Source: an uncultured Flavobacteriaceae bacterium
Lineage (GTDB): Bacteria > Bacteroidota > Bacteroidia > Flavobacteriales > Flavobacteriaceae
Length of the DNA stretch: 64,000 nucleotides
NCBI GenBank assembly: GCA_905181625.1
Contig: CAJIYJ010000006.1
Location: forward strand, 44,291-108,290
Direction of reading: 5' to 3'
Part shown: piece after piece, positions 51,538 through 61,396 of the stretch
Layout of the letters: each line of letters opens with the position of its first letter
How positions within the stretch are numbered: position 1 is the stretch's first letter
Position numbers and translations under genes: made by a program
Notes under the pieces: model-generated
What the model was told of the DNA's origin: nothing
Database searches by the model: none
What the model saw: the letters and a program-made list of their open reading frames with translations, nothing else

Positions 51538-53392
51538 TTATTTTAAAATTTGATTTTAAATAAGGTTTTTTATACTCATCAATTAAATTTCCGTTAAGAA
51601 TGTATTTTTCTAGATATTTTCTATTAATTTTTTTGTTTAAATATTTTTCCATCATAAGACTAGCTATTGGTGCCGCCCATCGTGTTCCCCAATAACCATT
51701 TTCAATAAATACTGCAATGGCAATTTTAGGATCATCTTTTGGAGCAAATCCAATAAAAATTGAATGATCAGTTAATTGGAGCCGTTTGCCATTAATTTTG
51801 ATAAAGTTTTCTGCAGTTCCAGTTTTACCAACTACTTCAATTCCTGTAATTTTCGCATTTTGGGCAGTGCCCTTTTCAATTACGTTATACATACCATTAA
51901 TTATTTTTTCATAATGAATAGAATCGATTGTTGTGTATTTTTTTAATGTGAATTCCTTTTTTATTTTACTATTACTAATTTTTTTTACTAGGTGTGGAGT
52001 TTTAAACCATCCTCTGTTAGCAATTGTTGCGGCTAAATTTGCTAATTGCATAGGGGTTGTGAGTATTTCTCCTTGACCAATTCCATTTGAAATGGTTGTT
52101 GCGGCTTTCCAGCCACCACGTGGATACCATTTGTCATAATATTTGGAACCTGGTATTAAACCAGGTCTTCCTATAGGATGATCGTAGCCTAAAAAATTTC
52201 CAAACCCAAAACTATTAACGTGCTTTTTCCAGTTGTCTAATCCTATGGAAGAGTTAGGAAACTTTTCAATAGATTGCTTATATATATTTGCAAAATATGT
52301 ATTACAGGAGTTATAAATGGCTTTGTCCAAATTATTTATTGTTCCAATTTTACAGTGACATTTCATAAACCTTTTTCTGGAATAATAATGTCCTAGATTA
52401 CAATTTATAGTAGTTTTATCGTTTATAATGTTTTCTTGTAATGCAATTAAAGCATTTACCAATTTAAATGTAGATCCAGGAGGATATTGACCTTGTAATC
52501 CTCTGTCAAATAATGGTTTTCCTATTGTGTCATTTTTTAAATTGATGTAATTTTTAGACCTGTCCCTTCCAATTAATAAATTGGGATCAAATGCAGGAGC
52601 ATTAACCAGAGATAATATTTCTCCGGAACTAGGCTCAATTGCTATTATACTACCAAACTTGTTTATCATTAAAGAATCTCCATAAGTTTGTAGATTAAAA
52701 TCTATAGTCAAATTGATATCATTTGCAGCTTTGTAGACGGTATCGTAAATACCTTCCTTATAAGACCCAGTAATTCTATTGAACTTATCTTTTTGATAAT
52801 AGCTCACACCTTTTACACCTCTTAACTGTTCTTCATAGGCTTTTTCTATCCCTTGTCTTCCTATTAACTCTCCTGATTCGTAATAACTGTCATCATTGAT
52901 TTCATAGTCATTAACTTCACTTATATAACCTAGAATATTTGAAGCGGAATTTAAAAGGTAGTTTCTGTTAGATTTTCTTTGAATATTAAAACCTTTGTAT
53001 TTCCATAGCTTTTCCTGAAGAATTGCGTAATCAGCCTTAGAAATCTGAGCTAAAAAAACTGAGGATTTAAAATAAGAGAATTTTTTTGCTTTACTGATTT
53101 TATTAATTAAAGTTTTTTTATCAATGTTTAATATTTTACAAAATTCAATTGTATCAATTTCTTTTAAATCTTTAGGGATTATCATTAAATCGTAATAAGG
53201 CTCGTTTTCAACTAACAACTTATTATTCCTGTCAAAAATATACCCTCTTTCTGGGTAATTATAAACTCTTTGAACTGAATTTTTGTTTGAGAGCTGCACG
53301 TCATCAACATTTATTAATTGAACCCAAAACAATCTTAATATAAAAATTATGGTTGATGAAATAATTAGTATTGGAAGTAATTTATTTTTCAT
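51530..53392 (-). CDS. mrdA: Penicillin-binding protein 2
   Basis: This transpeptidase cross-links peptidoglycan in the elongation complex. It has an N-terminal membrane anchor and the dimerisation domain (NYPERGYIFDRNNKLLVENEPYYDL near residue 50). The penicillin-binding domain has the SxxK site GQYPPGSTFKLVNAL near residue 300, SxN as YNSCNTYFA near residue 355, and KTGT in VGKTGTAENF near residue 520. Length 620 is normal. It overlaps mreD by 11 bp and rodA by 8 bp. Confidence 0.95.
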   Translation of the reverse strand: MKNKLLPILIISSTIIFILRLFWVQLINVDDVQLSNKNSVQRVYNYPERGYIFDRNNKLLVENEPYYDLMIIPKDLKEIDTIEFCKILNIDKKTLINKISKAKKFSYFKSSVFLAQISKADYAILQEKLWKYKGFNIQRKSNRNYLLNSASNILGYISEVNDYEINDDSYYESGELIGRQGIEKAYEEQLRGVKGVSYYQKDKFNRITGSYKEGIYDTVYKAANDINLTIDFNLQTYGDSLMINKFGSIIAIEPSSGEILSLVNAPAFDPNLLIGRDRSKNYINLKNDTIGKPLFDRGLQGQYPPGSTFKLVNALIALQENIINDKTTINCNLGHYYSRKRFMKCHCKIGTINNLDKAIYNSCNTYFANIYKQSIEKFPNSSIGLDNWKKHVNSFGFGNFLGYDHPIGRPGLIPGSKYYDKWYPRGGWKAATTISNGIGQGEILTTPMQLANLAATIANRGWFKTPHLVKKISNSKIKKEFTLKKYTTIDSIHYEKIINGMYNVIEKGTAQNAKITGIEVVGKTGTAENFIKINGKRLQLTDHSIFIGFAPKDDPKIAIAVFIENGYWGTRWAAPIASLMMEKYLNKKINRKYLEKYILNGNLIDEYKKPYLKSNFKINE

Positions 53393-53906
53393 TTTGAATC
53401 AATAGATATATGAAAGTTGAACAAAAAATAAGTGATAATATTGAGGTGTTGATAGTTTTTACGAAAATTAAAGGCAGGTGATTTAATGAAAAAGCTTCTA
53501 ACGAAAACATGAAGAAATGGTGCGAAAATATCATTACAAATAGATAAATAATTTTCTGATATATTGATGAATCTAAAAGATAATGCTTCATCATTTTCAC
53601 ACCTCGAGGGTCAAAAAAAGAACCAAAAACAAAATTTAAAATGTAGGGCCTTAGAAACGCTATTGATAAACATGCAGCAGCATTTATCCCATAAGAGCTT
53701 GTAAATAAATCTAAAGTAATTCCAAAGACAAAACTTGTTAGCAGAAATATAATTCTGTTAACTTTAATTGGAAAGATTAATATGAAAACCAAGCATATGT
53801 AAGGATCATAAATTCCAAATAAATCAAACTTACTAAAAATAAGCCCCTGTATTAGAACTAATAAAATAAATCTTGTAATAATAGAAAAGTATAAATTATT
53901 CATCAA
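53382..53906 (-). CDS. mreD: Rod shape-determining protein MreD
   Basis: This integral membrane protein of the elongasome has 174 residues and about five hydrophobic segments. YDPYICLVFILIFPIKVNRIIFLLTSFVFGITLDLF near residue 32 and GINAAACLSIAFLRPYIL near residue 73 follow the MreD pattern. Its sequence is weakly conserved, but its position between mreC and mrdA is decisive. It overlaps both neighbours by 11 bp. Confidence 0.9.
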   Translation of the reverse strand: MMNNLYFSIITRFILLVLIQGLIFSKFDLFGIYDPYICLVFILIFPIKVNRIIFLLTSFVFGITLDLFTSSYGINAAACLSIAFLRPYILNFVFGSFFDPRGVKMMKHYLLDSSIYQKIIYLFVMIFSHHFFMFSLEAFSLNHLPLIFVKTINTSILSLIFCSTFIYLLIQNEK

Positions 53907-54708
53907 CTTTTTCTTTTAATTGTTTGATTTCTTCTTTAAAATTGCTTGATATTAGGTACACGTTTCGAATGCTAGACATATCGTTATGTAGTTTGATTTC
54001 AAGCCTTAAATAATTGTCTAAATTTTCATCAAACTCTATTTTTAAAATTAGTCCTATTTTGATATTTTCTGGAAATATAGCTGACATTCCTCCTGACACT
54101 ATACTGTCACCAATATTAATTATAGCTGTTTTTGGAATATCTTTAAGTAATAGTATTTCTTTATTTAACCCTTCCCATTCTAAGCTTCCAAAATGAGAAG
54201 TTCTTTTTATTTTTGCATTAATCTTTGAATTTATATTTAACACAGACATAACGGAAGAATAATTTTCAGAAATTTCATTTACAATTCCTATAATTCCCTC
54301 TGAGCTTGTAACACCCATTTCTTTTATAACACCATCTCTACTTCCTTTATTAATTATTAAATAGTTTTTTAATAATGAAATATTATTTGTAATTATTTTA
54401 GCATCAGTATAAATAAATTTTTGTTTTAAAAATACACTATCTATTTTCTCAAGGTTAAATCTTTGCAGTTCGTTTTTTAATCTAACATTTTCTTTAATTA
54501 ATGTTTTATTGTATTCTTTTAATTTAAAGTATGCATTAATAGATGAATACTCATTTAAAATATGAGTAGTGAAATTATTTGATAAATTTAAAACTTTAGA
54601 TTTATGATAGTAATTGGAATTTATTATTAAATAAAGAGAAAATAACAACAGAATTAAAAAAACTAAAACATCTTTTTTTGCTAAGATGCTATCAATGATT
54701 CGTTGCAT
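53896..54708 (-). CDS. mreC: Rod shape-determining protein MreC
   Basis: A single N-terminal transmembrane segment (VFLILLLFSLYLIINSNYY) is followed by a short coiled coil around residues 65-90 and a periplasmic beta-rich domain with LIINKGSRDGVIKEMGVTSSEGIIGIVNE near residue 117. Length 270 is typical. It links MreB to PBP2 and RodA. mreB lies 9 nt upstream. Confidence 0.93.
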   Translation of the reverse strand: MQRIIDSILAKKDVLVFLILLLFSLYLIINSNYYHKSKVLNLSNNFTTHILNEYSSINAYFKLKEYNKTLIKENVRLKNELQRFNLEKIDSVFLKQKFIYTDAKIITNNISLLKNYLIINKGSRDGVIKEMGVTSSEGIIGIVNEISENYSSVMSVLNINSKINAKIKRTSHFGSLEWEGLNKEILLLKDIPKTAIINIGDSIVSGGMSAIFPENIKIGLILKIEFDENLDNYLRLEIKLHNDMSSIRNVYLISSNFKEEIKQLKEKVDE

Positions 54709-54717
54709 AATTATAAT

Positions 54718-55746
54718 CTATTTCACCAAGACACTTTTATACCTTTCTATGTTTTTTAAAGCTATTCCTGTCCCTCTAACAACTGCTCTTAGAGGATCTT
54801 CAGCAATAAAAACTGGCAAATCTGTTTTTCTAGAAAGCCTTTTGTCTAAACCTCTAAGCATAGATCCACCACCTGCTAAATAAATACCTGTATTATAAAT
54901 GTCTGCAGCGAGTTCTGGTGGAGTTTTAGATAATGTTTCCATTACAGAGTCCTCAATTCTTACAATTGATTTATCGAGTGCTTTTGCGATTTCACGATAA
55001 CCTATTATAATCTCTTTAGGTTTACCAGTCAGTAAGTCTCTTCCTTGTACAGAAATATCATCAGGAGGACTTTCAAGTTCTTCTGAAGCAGCTCCTACAT
55101 TGACTTTAATTTTCTCAGCAGTTCTTTCTCCAATATATAAGTTATGCTGCGTTCTCATGTAATAGATTATATCACCTGTAAAAACATCCCCAGCGACTTT
55201 AATGGATTTATCACAAACTATTCCTGATAATGCAATTACAGCTATTTCAGTTGTGCCTCCTCCTATATCAACAATCATATTCCCTTTTGGCTGCATAATG
55301 TCTACACCAATTCCAATTGCTGCAGCCATTGGTTCATGAATTAAATACACTTCTTTTCCATTTACTATTTCAGCAGACTCTCTAACAGCTCTCATTTCAA
55401 CTTCTGTAATACCTGATGGAATGCAAATTACCATTTTTAGTGATGGAGTAAAAAATTTTTTCTTTAAAGCCGGGATACTTTTTATCAATAAGCTAATCAT
55501 TTGCTCAGATGCATTAAAATCAGCAATAACACCATCTTTTAAAGGTCTTACTGTTTTGATGTTTTCATGAGTTTTACCTTGCATTAAGCTAGCCTCTGTT
55601 CCTACAGCTATGATTTTATCAGTTCTTTTGTCAATTGCCACAATTGAAGGGCTGTCAACGACTACTTTATCATTATGAATAATTAAAGTATTGGCTGTGC
55701 CAAGGTCAATCGCTATAGATTCAGTCCAAAAGTCAAAAAATGCCAT
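54718..55746 (-). CDS. mreB: Actin-like rod shape protein MreB
   Basis: This cytoplasmic filament guides lateral wall synthesis. It opens with AIDLGTANTLIIHND (phosphate 1). Then come GVIADFNASEQMI, CIPSGITEVEMRAVRESAE, MIVDIGGGTTEIAVIALSG (phosphate 2, near residue 164) and IYLAGGGSMLRGLDKRL (adenosine, near residue 290). Length 342 is standard. It is first in the cell-shape operon, 30 bp after purH on the same strand. Confidence 0.97.
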   Translation of the reverse strand: MAFFDFWTESIAIDLGTANTLIIHNDKVVVDSPSIVAIDKRTDKIIAVGTEASLMQGKTHENIKTVRPLKDGVIADFNASEQMISLLIKSIPALKKKFFTPSLKMVICIPSGITEVEMRAVRESAEIVNGKEVYLIHEPMAAAIGIGVDIMQPKGNMIVDIGGGTTEIAVIALSGIVCDKSIKVAGDVFTGDIIYYMRTQHNLYIGERTAEKIKVNVGAASEELESPPDDISVQGRDLLTGKPKEIIIGYREIAKALDKSIVRIEDSVMETLSKTPPELAADIYNTGIYLAGGGSMLRGLDKRLSRKTDLPVFIAEDPLRAVVRGTGIALKNIERYKSVLVK

Positions 55747-55776
55747 AATTCAATAGTGTATTACAAGTTAATAAAA

Positions 55777-57294
55777 TTAATGTTTAAAATGACGAATTCC
55801 AGTTAAAACCATTGATAAATTATTTGTATTACAATAGTTAATAGATAAGTCATCTTTAATTGATCCTCCAGGTTGAATTACAGATGAAATCCCTTGTTTG
55901 TGAGCTATTTCAACACAGTCTGGAAAGGGAAAAAAGGCATCACTTGCCATTACGGCTCCTTTTAAATCGAAATTAAAATTAGTAGATTTTTCAATTGCTT
56001 GTTTTAAAGCATCAACTCTAGATGTTTGCCCTGTTCCGGAGCTAATTAACTGCTTGTCTTTGACTAAAACTATAGTGTTTGACTTTGTATGCTTACATAT
56101 TTTTGAGGCGAAAGTTAAGTCTTGAATTTCTTTTTCACTTGGATGTTTAACGGTACATGTTTTAAAATCAGATTCAGTATCAGTAATATTGTCTTTATCT
56201 TGGTGTAAAATTCCATTCAAACATGTTCTCACAGAGTCCTTACTTAGTTTACCATCTTTTTTAATTAAAATGATTCTATTTTTCTTAGAACTCAATAATT
56301 TCAAAGCCTTTTTATCATAACTAGGGGCAATGACAACTTCACAAAATAATTTATTAATCTCTTCAGCAGTTGAAAGGTTTATTGTTTTATTTGAAATCAG
56401 CACTCCTCCAAAAGCAGAAACAGGATCACCTGCTAACGCATGTTTATAAGCTTCTAAAAGGGAGTTCCTTGTAGATAAGCCGCAGGCGTTATTGTGTTTT
56501 AAGATTGCGAAGGTTGGTAAGTCTTCAGCAAATTCATTCATTAAGTTAACTGCTGCATCAATGTCTAGAAAGTTATTATAAGATAATTCTTTCCCGTTTT
56601 TTTGAGTAAAAAAAGAATTAAAATCTCCATAAAAAACTCCTTTTTGATGAGGATTTTCTCCATATCTTAAAGATTGACCGTTTTGAAAACTACTTTTATA
56701 AACATCAATTCCTGAATTAAAATAATTAAATATAGCCGTGTCGTAGTGTGATGATATATTAAATGCTTTAGCTGCAAATTCTCTTCGCAAAGATTCATGA
56801 ATTTTACCTGAATTTTCAGTAAGTTCAGATAAAAAATAATCATAGTCATCTTTAGAAGACACACACATAACATCTTTAAAGTTTTTTGCAGCTGCTCTAA
56901 TTAAAGAAATGCCTCCAATATCTATTTTTTCTATTATATTTTCTTCACTTTCTCCAAAAGTGACTGTTTTTTCAAAAGGATAGAGGTCAACGATCACTAA
57001 ATCTATATTTGGAATATCATATTTTGTAATATCAGCTAAATCATTCTTGTTTTCACTTCTATTTAATATTCCACCAAAAACCTTTGGATGCAGTGTTTTA
57101 ACCCTTCCACCTAAAATTGATGGGTAACTTGTTATGTTTTCTACTTTAATTACAGGAATGTTAAGTTTTTTTAAAAAACTTTCTGTTCCACCTGTTGAAT
57201 AAATTATAACCCCTAAAGAATAAAGTTTTTTTACGATTGGTTCCAGTCCATTTTTGTCAAAAACTGATATCAAAGCAGATTTTATTTGTAACAT
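55777..57294 (-). CDS. purH: Bifunctional AICAR formyltransferase/IMP cyclohydrolase
   Basis: It performs the last two steps of IMP synthesis. The N-terminal MGS-like cyclohydrolase domain (to about 195) has ALISVFDKNGLEPIVKKL, IYSTGGTESFLKK and GGRVKTLHPKVFGGIL. The formyltransferase domain has SLRYGENPHQKG near residue 212, LKHNNACGLST near 265 and ASDAFFPFPDCVEIAHKQGISSVIQPGGS near 455. Length 505 is usual. It precedes mreB, as is common in Bacteroidota. Confidence 0.97.
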   Translation of the reverse strand: MLQIKSALISVFDKNGLEPIVKKLYSLGVIIYSTGGTESFLKKLNIPVIKVENITSYPSILGGRVKTLHPKVFGGILNRSENKNDLADITKYDIPNIDLVIVDLYPFEKTVTFGESEENIIEKIDIGGISLIRAAAKNFKDVMCVSSKDDYDYFLSELTENSGKIHESLRREFAAKAFNISSHYDTAIFNYFNSGIDVYKSSFQNGQSLRYGENPHQKGVFYGDFNSFFTQKNGKELSYNNFLDIDAAVNLMNEFAEDLPTFAILKHNNACGLSTRNSLLEAYKHALAGDPVSAFGGVLISNKTINLSTAEEINKLFCEVVIAPSYDKKALKLLSSKKNRIILIKKDGKLSKDSVRTCLNGILHQDKDNITDTESDFKTCTVKHPSEKEIQDLTFASKICKHTKSNTIVLVKDKQLISSGTGQTSRVDALKQAIEKSTNFNFDLKGAVMASDAFFPFPDCVEIAHKQGISSVIQPGGSIKDDLSINYCNTNNLSMVLTGIRHFKH

Positions 57295-57360
57295 ATTTAA
57301 TTGATATAAAATGAATTATAAAAGTAGTTTTTTTAAAAAAAAAAGAATAGAAAAATTTAT

Positions 57361-57813
57361 TTATTTTAATTTTTTTTCAGAAACTAATTCGTTGATGTTA
57401 GTTAAGAATTCTAAATCAACTTTTAAAAACCTATTTGGATAGTTTGAGTCAATATCAACTTGTCCAATGTTTATATTATTTAAAAAAAGAGGAACAACTA
57501 TTTCTGATTTCACATTGATATTACATGAGATATAATTTGCCTCTTTAGAAACATCTGGAACAATTATATGTTTATTTGATTTTGCAGTTTGCCCACAAAC
57601 ACCTCTACCAAATGGAATCTTAGTATGTTCAGTAGGCAGCCCTGAAAATGCTTTTAATTCAAGTTCTTTATTGAGTTTATCGTGGAAATAAAATCCAACC
57701 CAATCATACCCATGTATATATTTTCTTAAATAATTACAAATGAATTCTAGACTAGAATTAAGATCTAAGTCATTTATATTTTTTTCAATATTCCTTAAGT
57801 GTGATTTGTACAT
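57361..57813 (-). CDS. GAF-domain protein, free methionine-(R)-sulfoxide reductase-like
   Basis: The 150 residues form one GAF domain close to fRMsr (E. coli YebR): YDWVGFYF near residue 36, IPFGRGVCGQTA near 67 and NYISCNINVKSEIVVPL near 93. Two of the three family cysteines are present (GVCG and ISCN, 24 apart, as in the enzymes). The third, ten residues before GVCG, is His here, so reductase activity is uncertain. Its ATG abuts the U-tract of the groESL terminator, so expression may depend on readthrough. Confidence 0.8.
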   Translation of the reverse strand: MYKSHLRNIEKNINDLDLNSSLEFICNYLRKYIHGYDWVGFYFHDKLNKELELKAFSGLPTEHTKIPFGRGVCGQTAKSNKHIIVPDVSKEANYISCNINVKSEIVVPLFLNNINIGQVDIDSNYPNRFLKVDLEFLTNINELVSEKKLK

Positions 57814-57815
57814 AA

Positions 57816-57852
57816 AAAAAAACTGCCCTAATAATTATTAGAGCAGTTTTTG
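57816..57852 (-). terminator. groESL terminator
   Basis: A long hairpin with arms CTGCTCTAATAAT and ATTATTAGGGCAG on the minus strand (one G-U pair) lies 13 nt past the groEL stop and is followed by eight T. The one irregular pair is tolerated only in the minus direction, so it serves groEL. Its U-tract touches the ATG of the GAF gene. Confidence 0.85.
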
Positions 57853-57864
57853 GTATTAATTTTA

Positions 57865-59797
<1,933 letters not shown>

Positions 59798-59833
59798 AAT
59801 TTATGTTTTATTTTTAATGTTAATTTACATCAA

Positions 59834-59849
59834 TCGTGCCAAATTAAGT
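59834..59849 (-). promoter_or_regulatory. Sigma-54-like box upstream of groES
   Basis: The minus strand reads TTTGGCACGATTGATGT here. The -24 half TGGCACG is an exact match; at the -12 half, TG is followed by T rather than C (GG-N10-GT instead of GG-N10-GC). It lies about 35 nt before the groES ATG. A sigma-54 activator gene is 1.6 kb upstream on the same strand. Partial match only. Confidence 0.4.
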
Positions 59850-59919
59850 AGGCTGACAAAATTGTAATATTCCAATTTTAAAAATGACAGTATGGCATTT
59901 GTATTTAAACTTGAACCGA

Positions 59920-60255
59920 CTATTTAACAGGAATCTCTAAAGGAATTTCTTCAGGAAAAGATTCTGGAATACTTGATTCAATATCATTTGGGTTTAAAAG
60001 TTTTGAATCTACATTTTCAGGGCTAGTGTTTACAGTAAGGTTTGATAATAATATTAGAATTAGTAAAATTCCAGCTAATACCCACGTGCTTTTATCTAGA
60101 AAGTCCGATGTTTTTTTTACACCACCTAGTTGTTGCGAGTCTCCTCCAAATGAAGAAGATAAACCTCCTCCTTTGGGGTTTTGAACCATAATCACTAATA
60201 TTAATAAAAAAGAAACTGAAAGAATTAAGACTAAAAATATTGAAAAACTACTCAT
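59920..60255 (-). CDS. secG: Preprotein translocase subunit SecG
   Basis: This small inner-membrane subunit of SecYEG has two hydrophobic segments, FLVLILSVSFLLILVIMVQ and WVLAGILLILILLSNLTV. Between them is the SecG loop NPKGGGLSSSFGGDSQQLGGVKKTSDFLDK near residues 26-55. An acidic, Pro-rich tail ends the 111 residues. It is 5 nt after the TPR-like gene. Confidence 0.94.
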   Translation of the reverse strand: MSSFSIFLVLILSVSFLLILVIMVQNPKGGGLSSSFGGDSQQLGGVKKTSDFLDKSTWVLAGILLILILLSNLTVNTSPENVDSKLLNPNDIESSIPESFPEEIPLEIPVK

Positions 60256-60260
60256 AACTA

Positions 60261-60878
60261 TTATTTATTTTGAAAACTATTTTTTATGGTTTTTATTTGG
60301 TCTGCAAATAAACTGATTTTTTTTGGATATTTCAAGCAAAGAATTTCATAAGCCTTTATAGCTTCATTGTATTTTTTTTGTTTAAAATAAACTTTCGCAA
60401 GTGTTTCAGTCATATATTCTTTTTTGCTAAGTTTAAAATCGTTTGCGAAATTTTCATTTGATTTTGTTTTATTAGAAGAAATTTTAGGATTTATTTTTAA
60501 AAAATCACTAATTAAACTCTCGTTAATATTTTTTGAAACAGGTTTAGAGATATTTAGCCAATCAATAAAAGAATTTTTAGTTTTTTCAGATGAAAGTATT
60601 TTGATGCTTTCAGTTTTGGGGCTGTTGATATTGTTTTCTTGATGTTCTATCATGTCGTATAGAACACTTCTATTAGTTGTGTAAATAGCGCAATTTTTTA
60701 AAGCTTTATTAAAACTAAGGTAATCGTGTTTTTTAAGACCAATTAACTCCATTATTCTTGCTGTTTGAAAAAAAGGATATTGTTTAGTGATTTTTTTTAT
60801 TGACAAACTCTCCTCCAAAGTAATTTCTCTCGGATTTTTTAATAATTGCGAAAAAGTTTTTTTATCTAGAATCACCAT
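60261..60878 (-). CDS. TPR-like protein between lptE and secG
   Basis: The 205 residues include an N-terminal region FSQLLKNPREITLEESLSIKKITKQYPFFQTARIMELIGLKKH near residue 7, typical of a Flavobacteriia family at this locus. A C-terminal TPR-like helix pair is at MTETLAKVYFKQKKYNEAIKAYEILCLKYPKK near residue 155. No signal peptide is seen. Function is unknown; the conserved place between lptE and secG suggests envelope biogenesis. It overlaps lptE by 7 bp. Confidence 0.7.
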   Translation of the reverse strand: MVILDKKTFSQLLKNPREITLEESLSIKKITKQYPFFQTARIMELIGLKKHDYLSFNKALKNCAIYTTNRSVLYDMIEHQENNINSPKTESIKILSSEKTKNSFIDWLNISKPVSKNINESLISDFLKINPKISSNKTKSNENFANDFKLSKKEYMTETLAKVYFKQKKYNEAIKAYEILCLKYPKKISLFADQIKTIKNSFQNK

Positions 60879-61396
60879 TTTGCTAATGAGGCGTTAAAAA
60901 TATCTTGAGTTATTCTTTCAAATATAATATCATGAGCTTCAGATTTTATATTCAATAATTGAACTTCTGCAGGATAATCATAATAAAAAGAAAACCTTCT
61001 TTCAAAACTGTCATCTTCTTTTTTAATATTAACAAATCTAACATTTATAACAACACTTAGTCTGTTTTGGGATGCAGTTAAATCAGACGTTGCTGTCATT
61101 GGACTTACTCTATATTCAATAATTTCACCTTCATAAACAAGATCTCCATCAATAGATGTTAATTGTAAGTTTGTTTGGTTTTGCAAAATATTTTGTAGAG
61201 CTTGTGTGAAATCTCTATCAATTCCTGGTTCAAAAATTGATCCAATATTATTTCCAGCATCATTTTCAAAAAAATTTACTTGAAAAGTTTTTGTGCCCTC
61301 TGGAATTGACGCGCCTGTAAAAGAGTAACTTCCGCAACCTAAAAAAATTAGAGTGAGCAGCCCAAAATATATTCTTGTTTTAAAGTTCAATGTCAT
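60872..61396 (-). CDS. lptE: LptE-like LPS assembly lipoprotein
   Basis: It is the outer-membrane lipoprotein that plugs LptD. The signal YFGLLTLIFLGCGSYSF places the modified Cys near residue 21. The fold shows SIPEGTKTFQVNFFEND near 31, FTQALQNILQNQTNLQLTSIDGDLVYEGEIIEYRVSPM near 63 and FSFYYDYPAE near 140. Length 174 is typical of Bacteroidota LptE. Its start overlaps the sigma-54 activator stop by 17 bp. Confidence 0.87.
   Translation of the reverse strand: MTLNFKTRIYFGLLTLIFLGCGSYSFTGASIPEGTKTFQVNFFENDAGNNIGSIFEPGIDRDFTQALQNILQNQTNLQLTSIDGDLVYEGEIIEYRVSPMTATSDLTASQNRLSVVINVRFVNIKKEDDSFERRFSFYYDYPAEVQLLNIKSEAHDIIFERITQDIFNASLAKW

Noticed and set aside
59852..59875. Inverted repeat AAAATTG/CAATTTT between secG and groES as a CIRCE-like operator or terminator
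   Set aside because: It does not match CIRCE (TTAGCACTC-N9-GAGTGCTAA), has no T run and is very AT-rich, so chance is likely.
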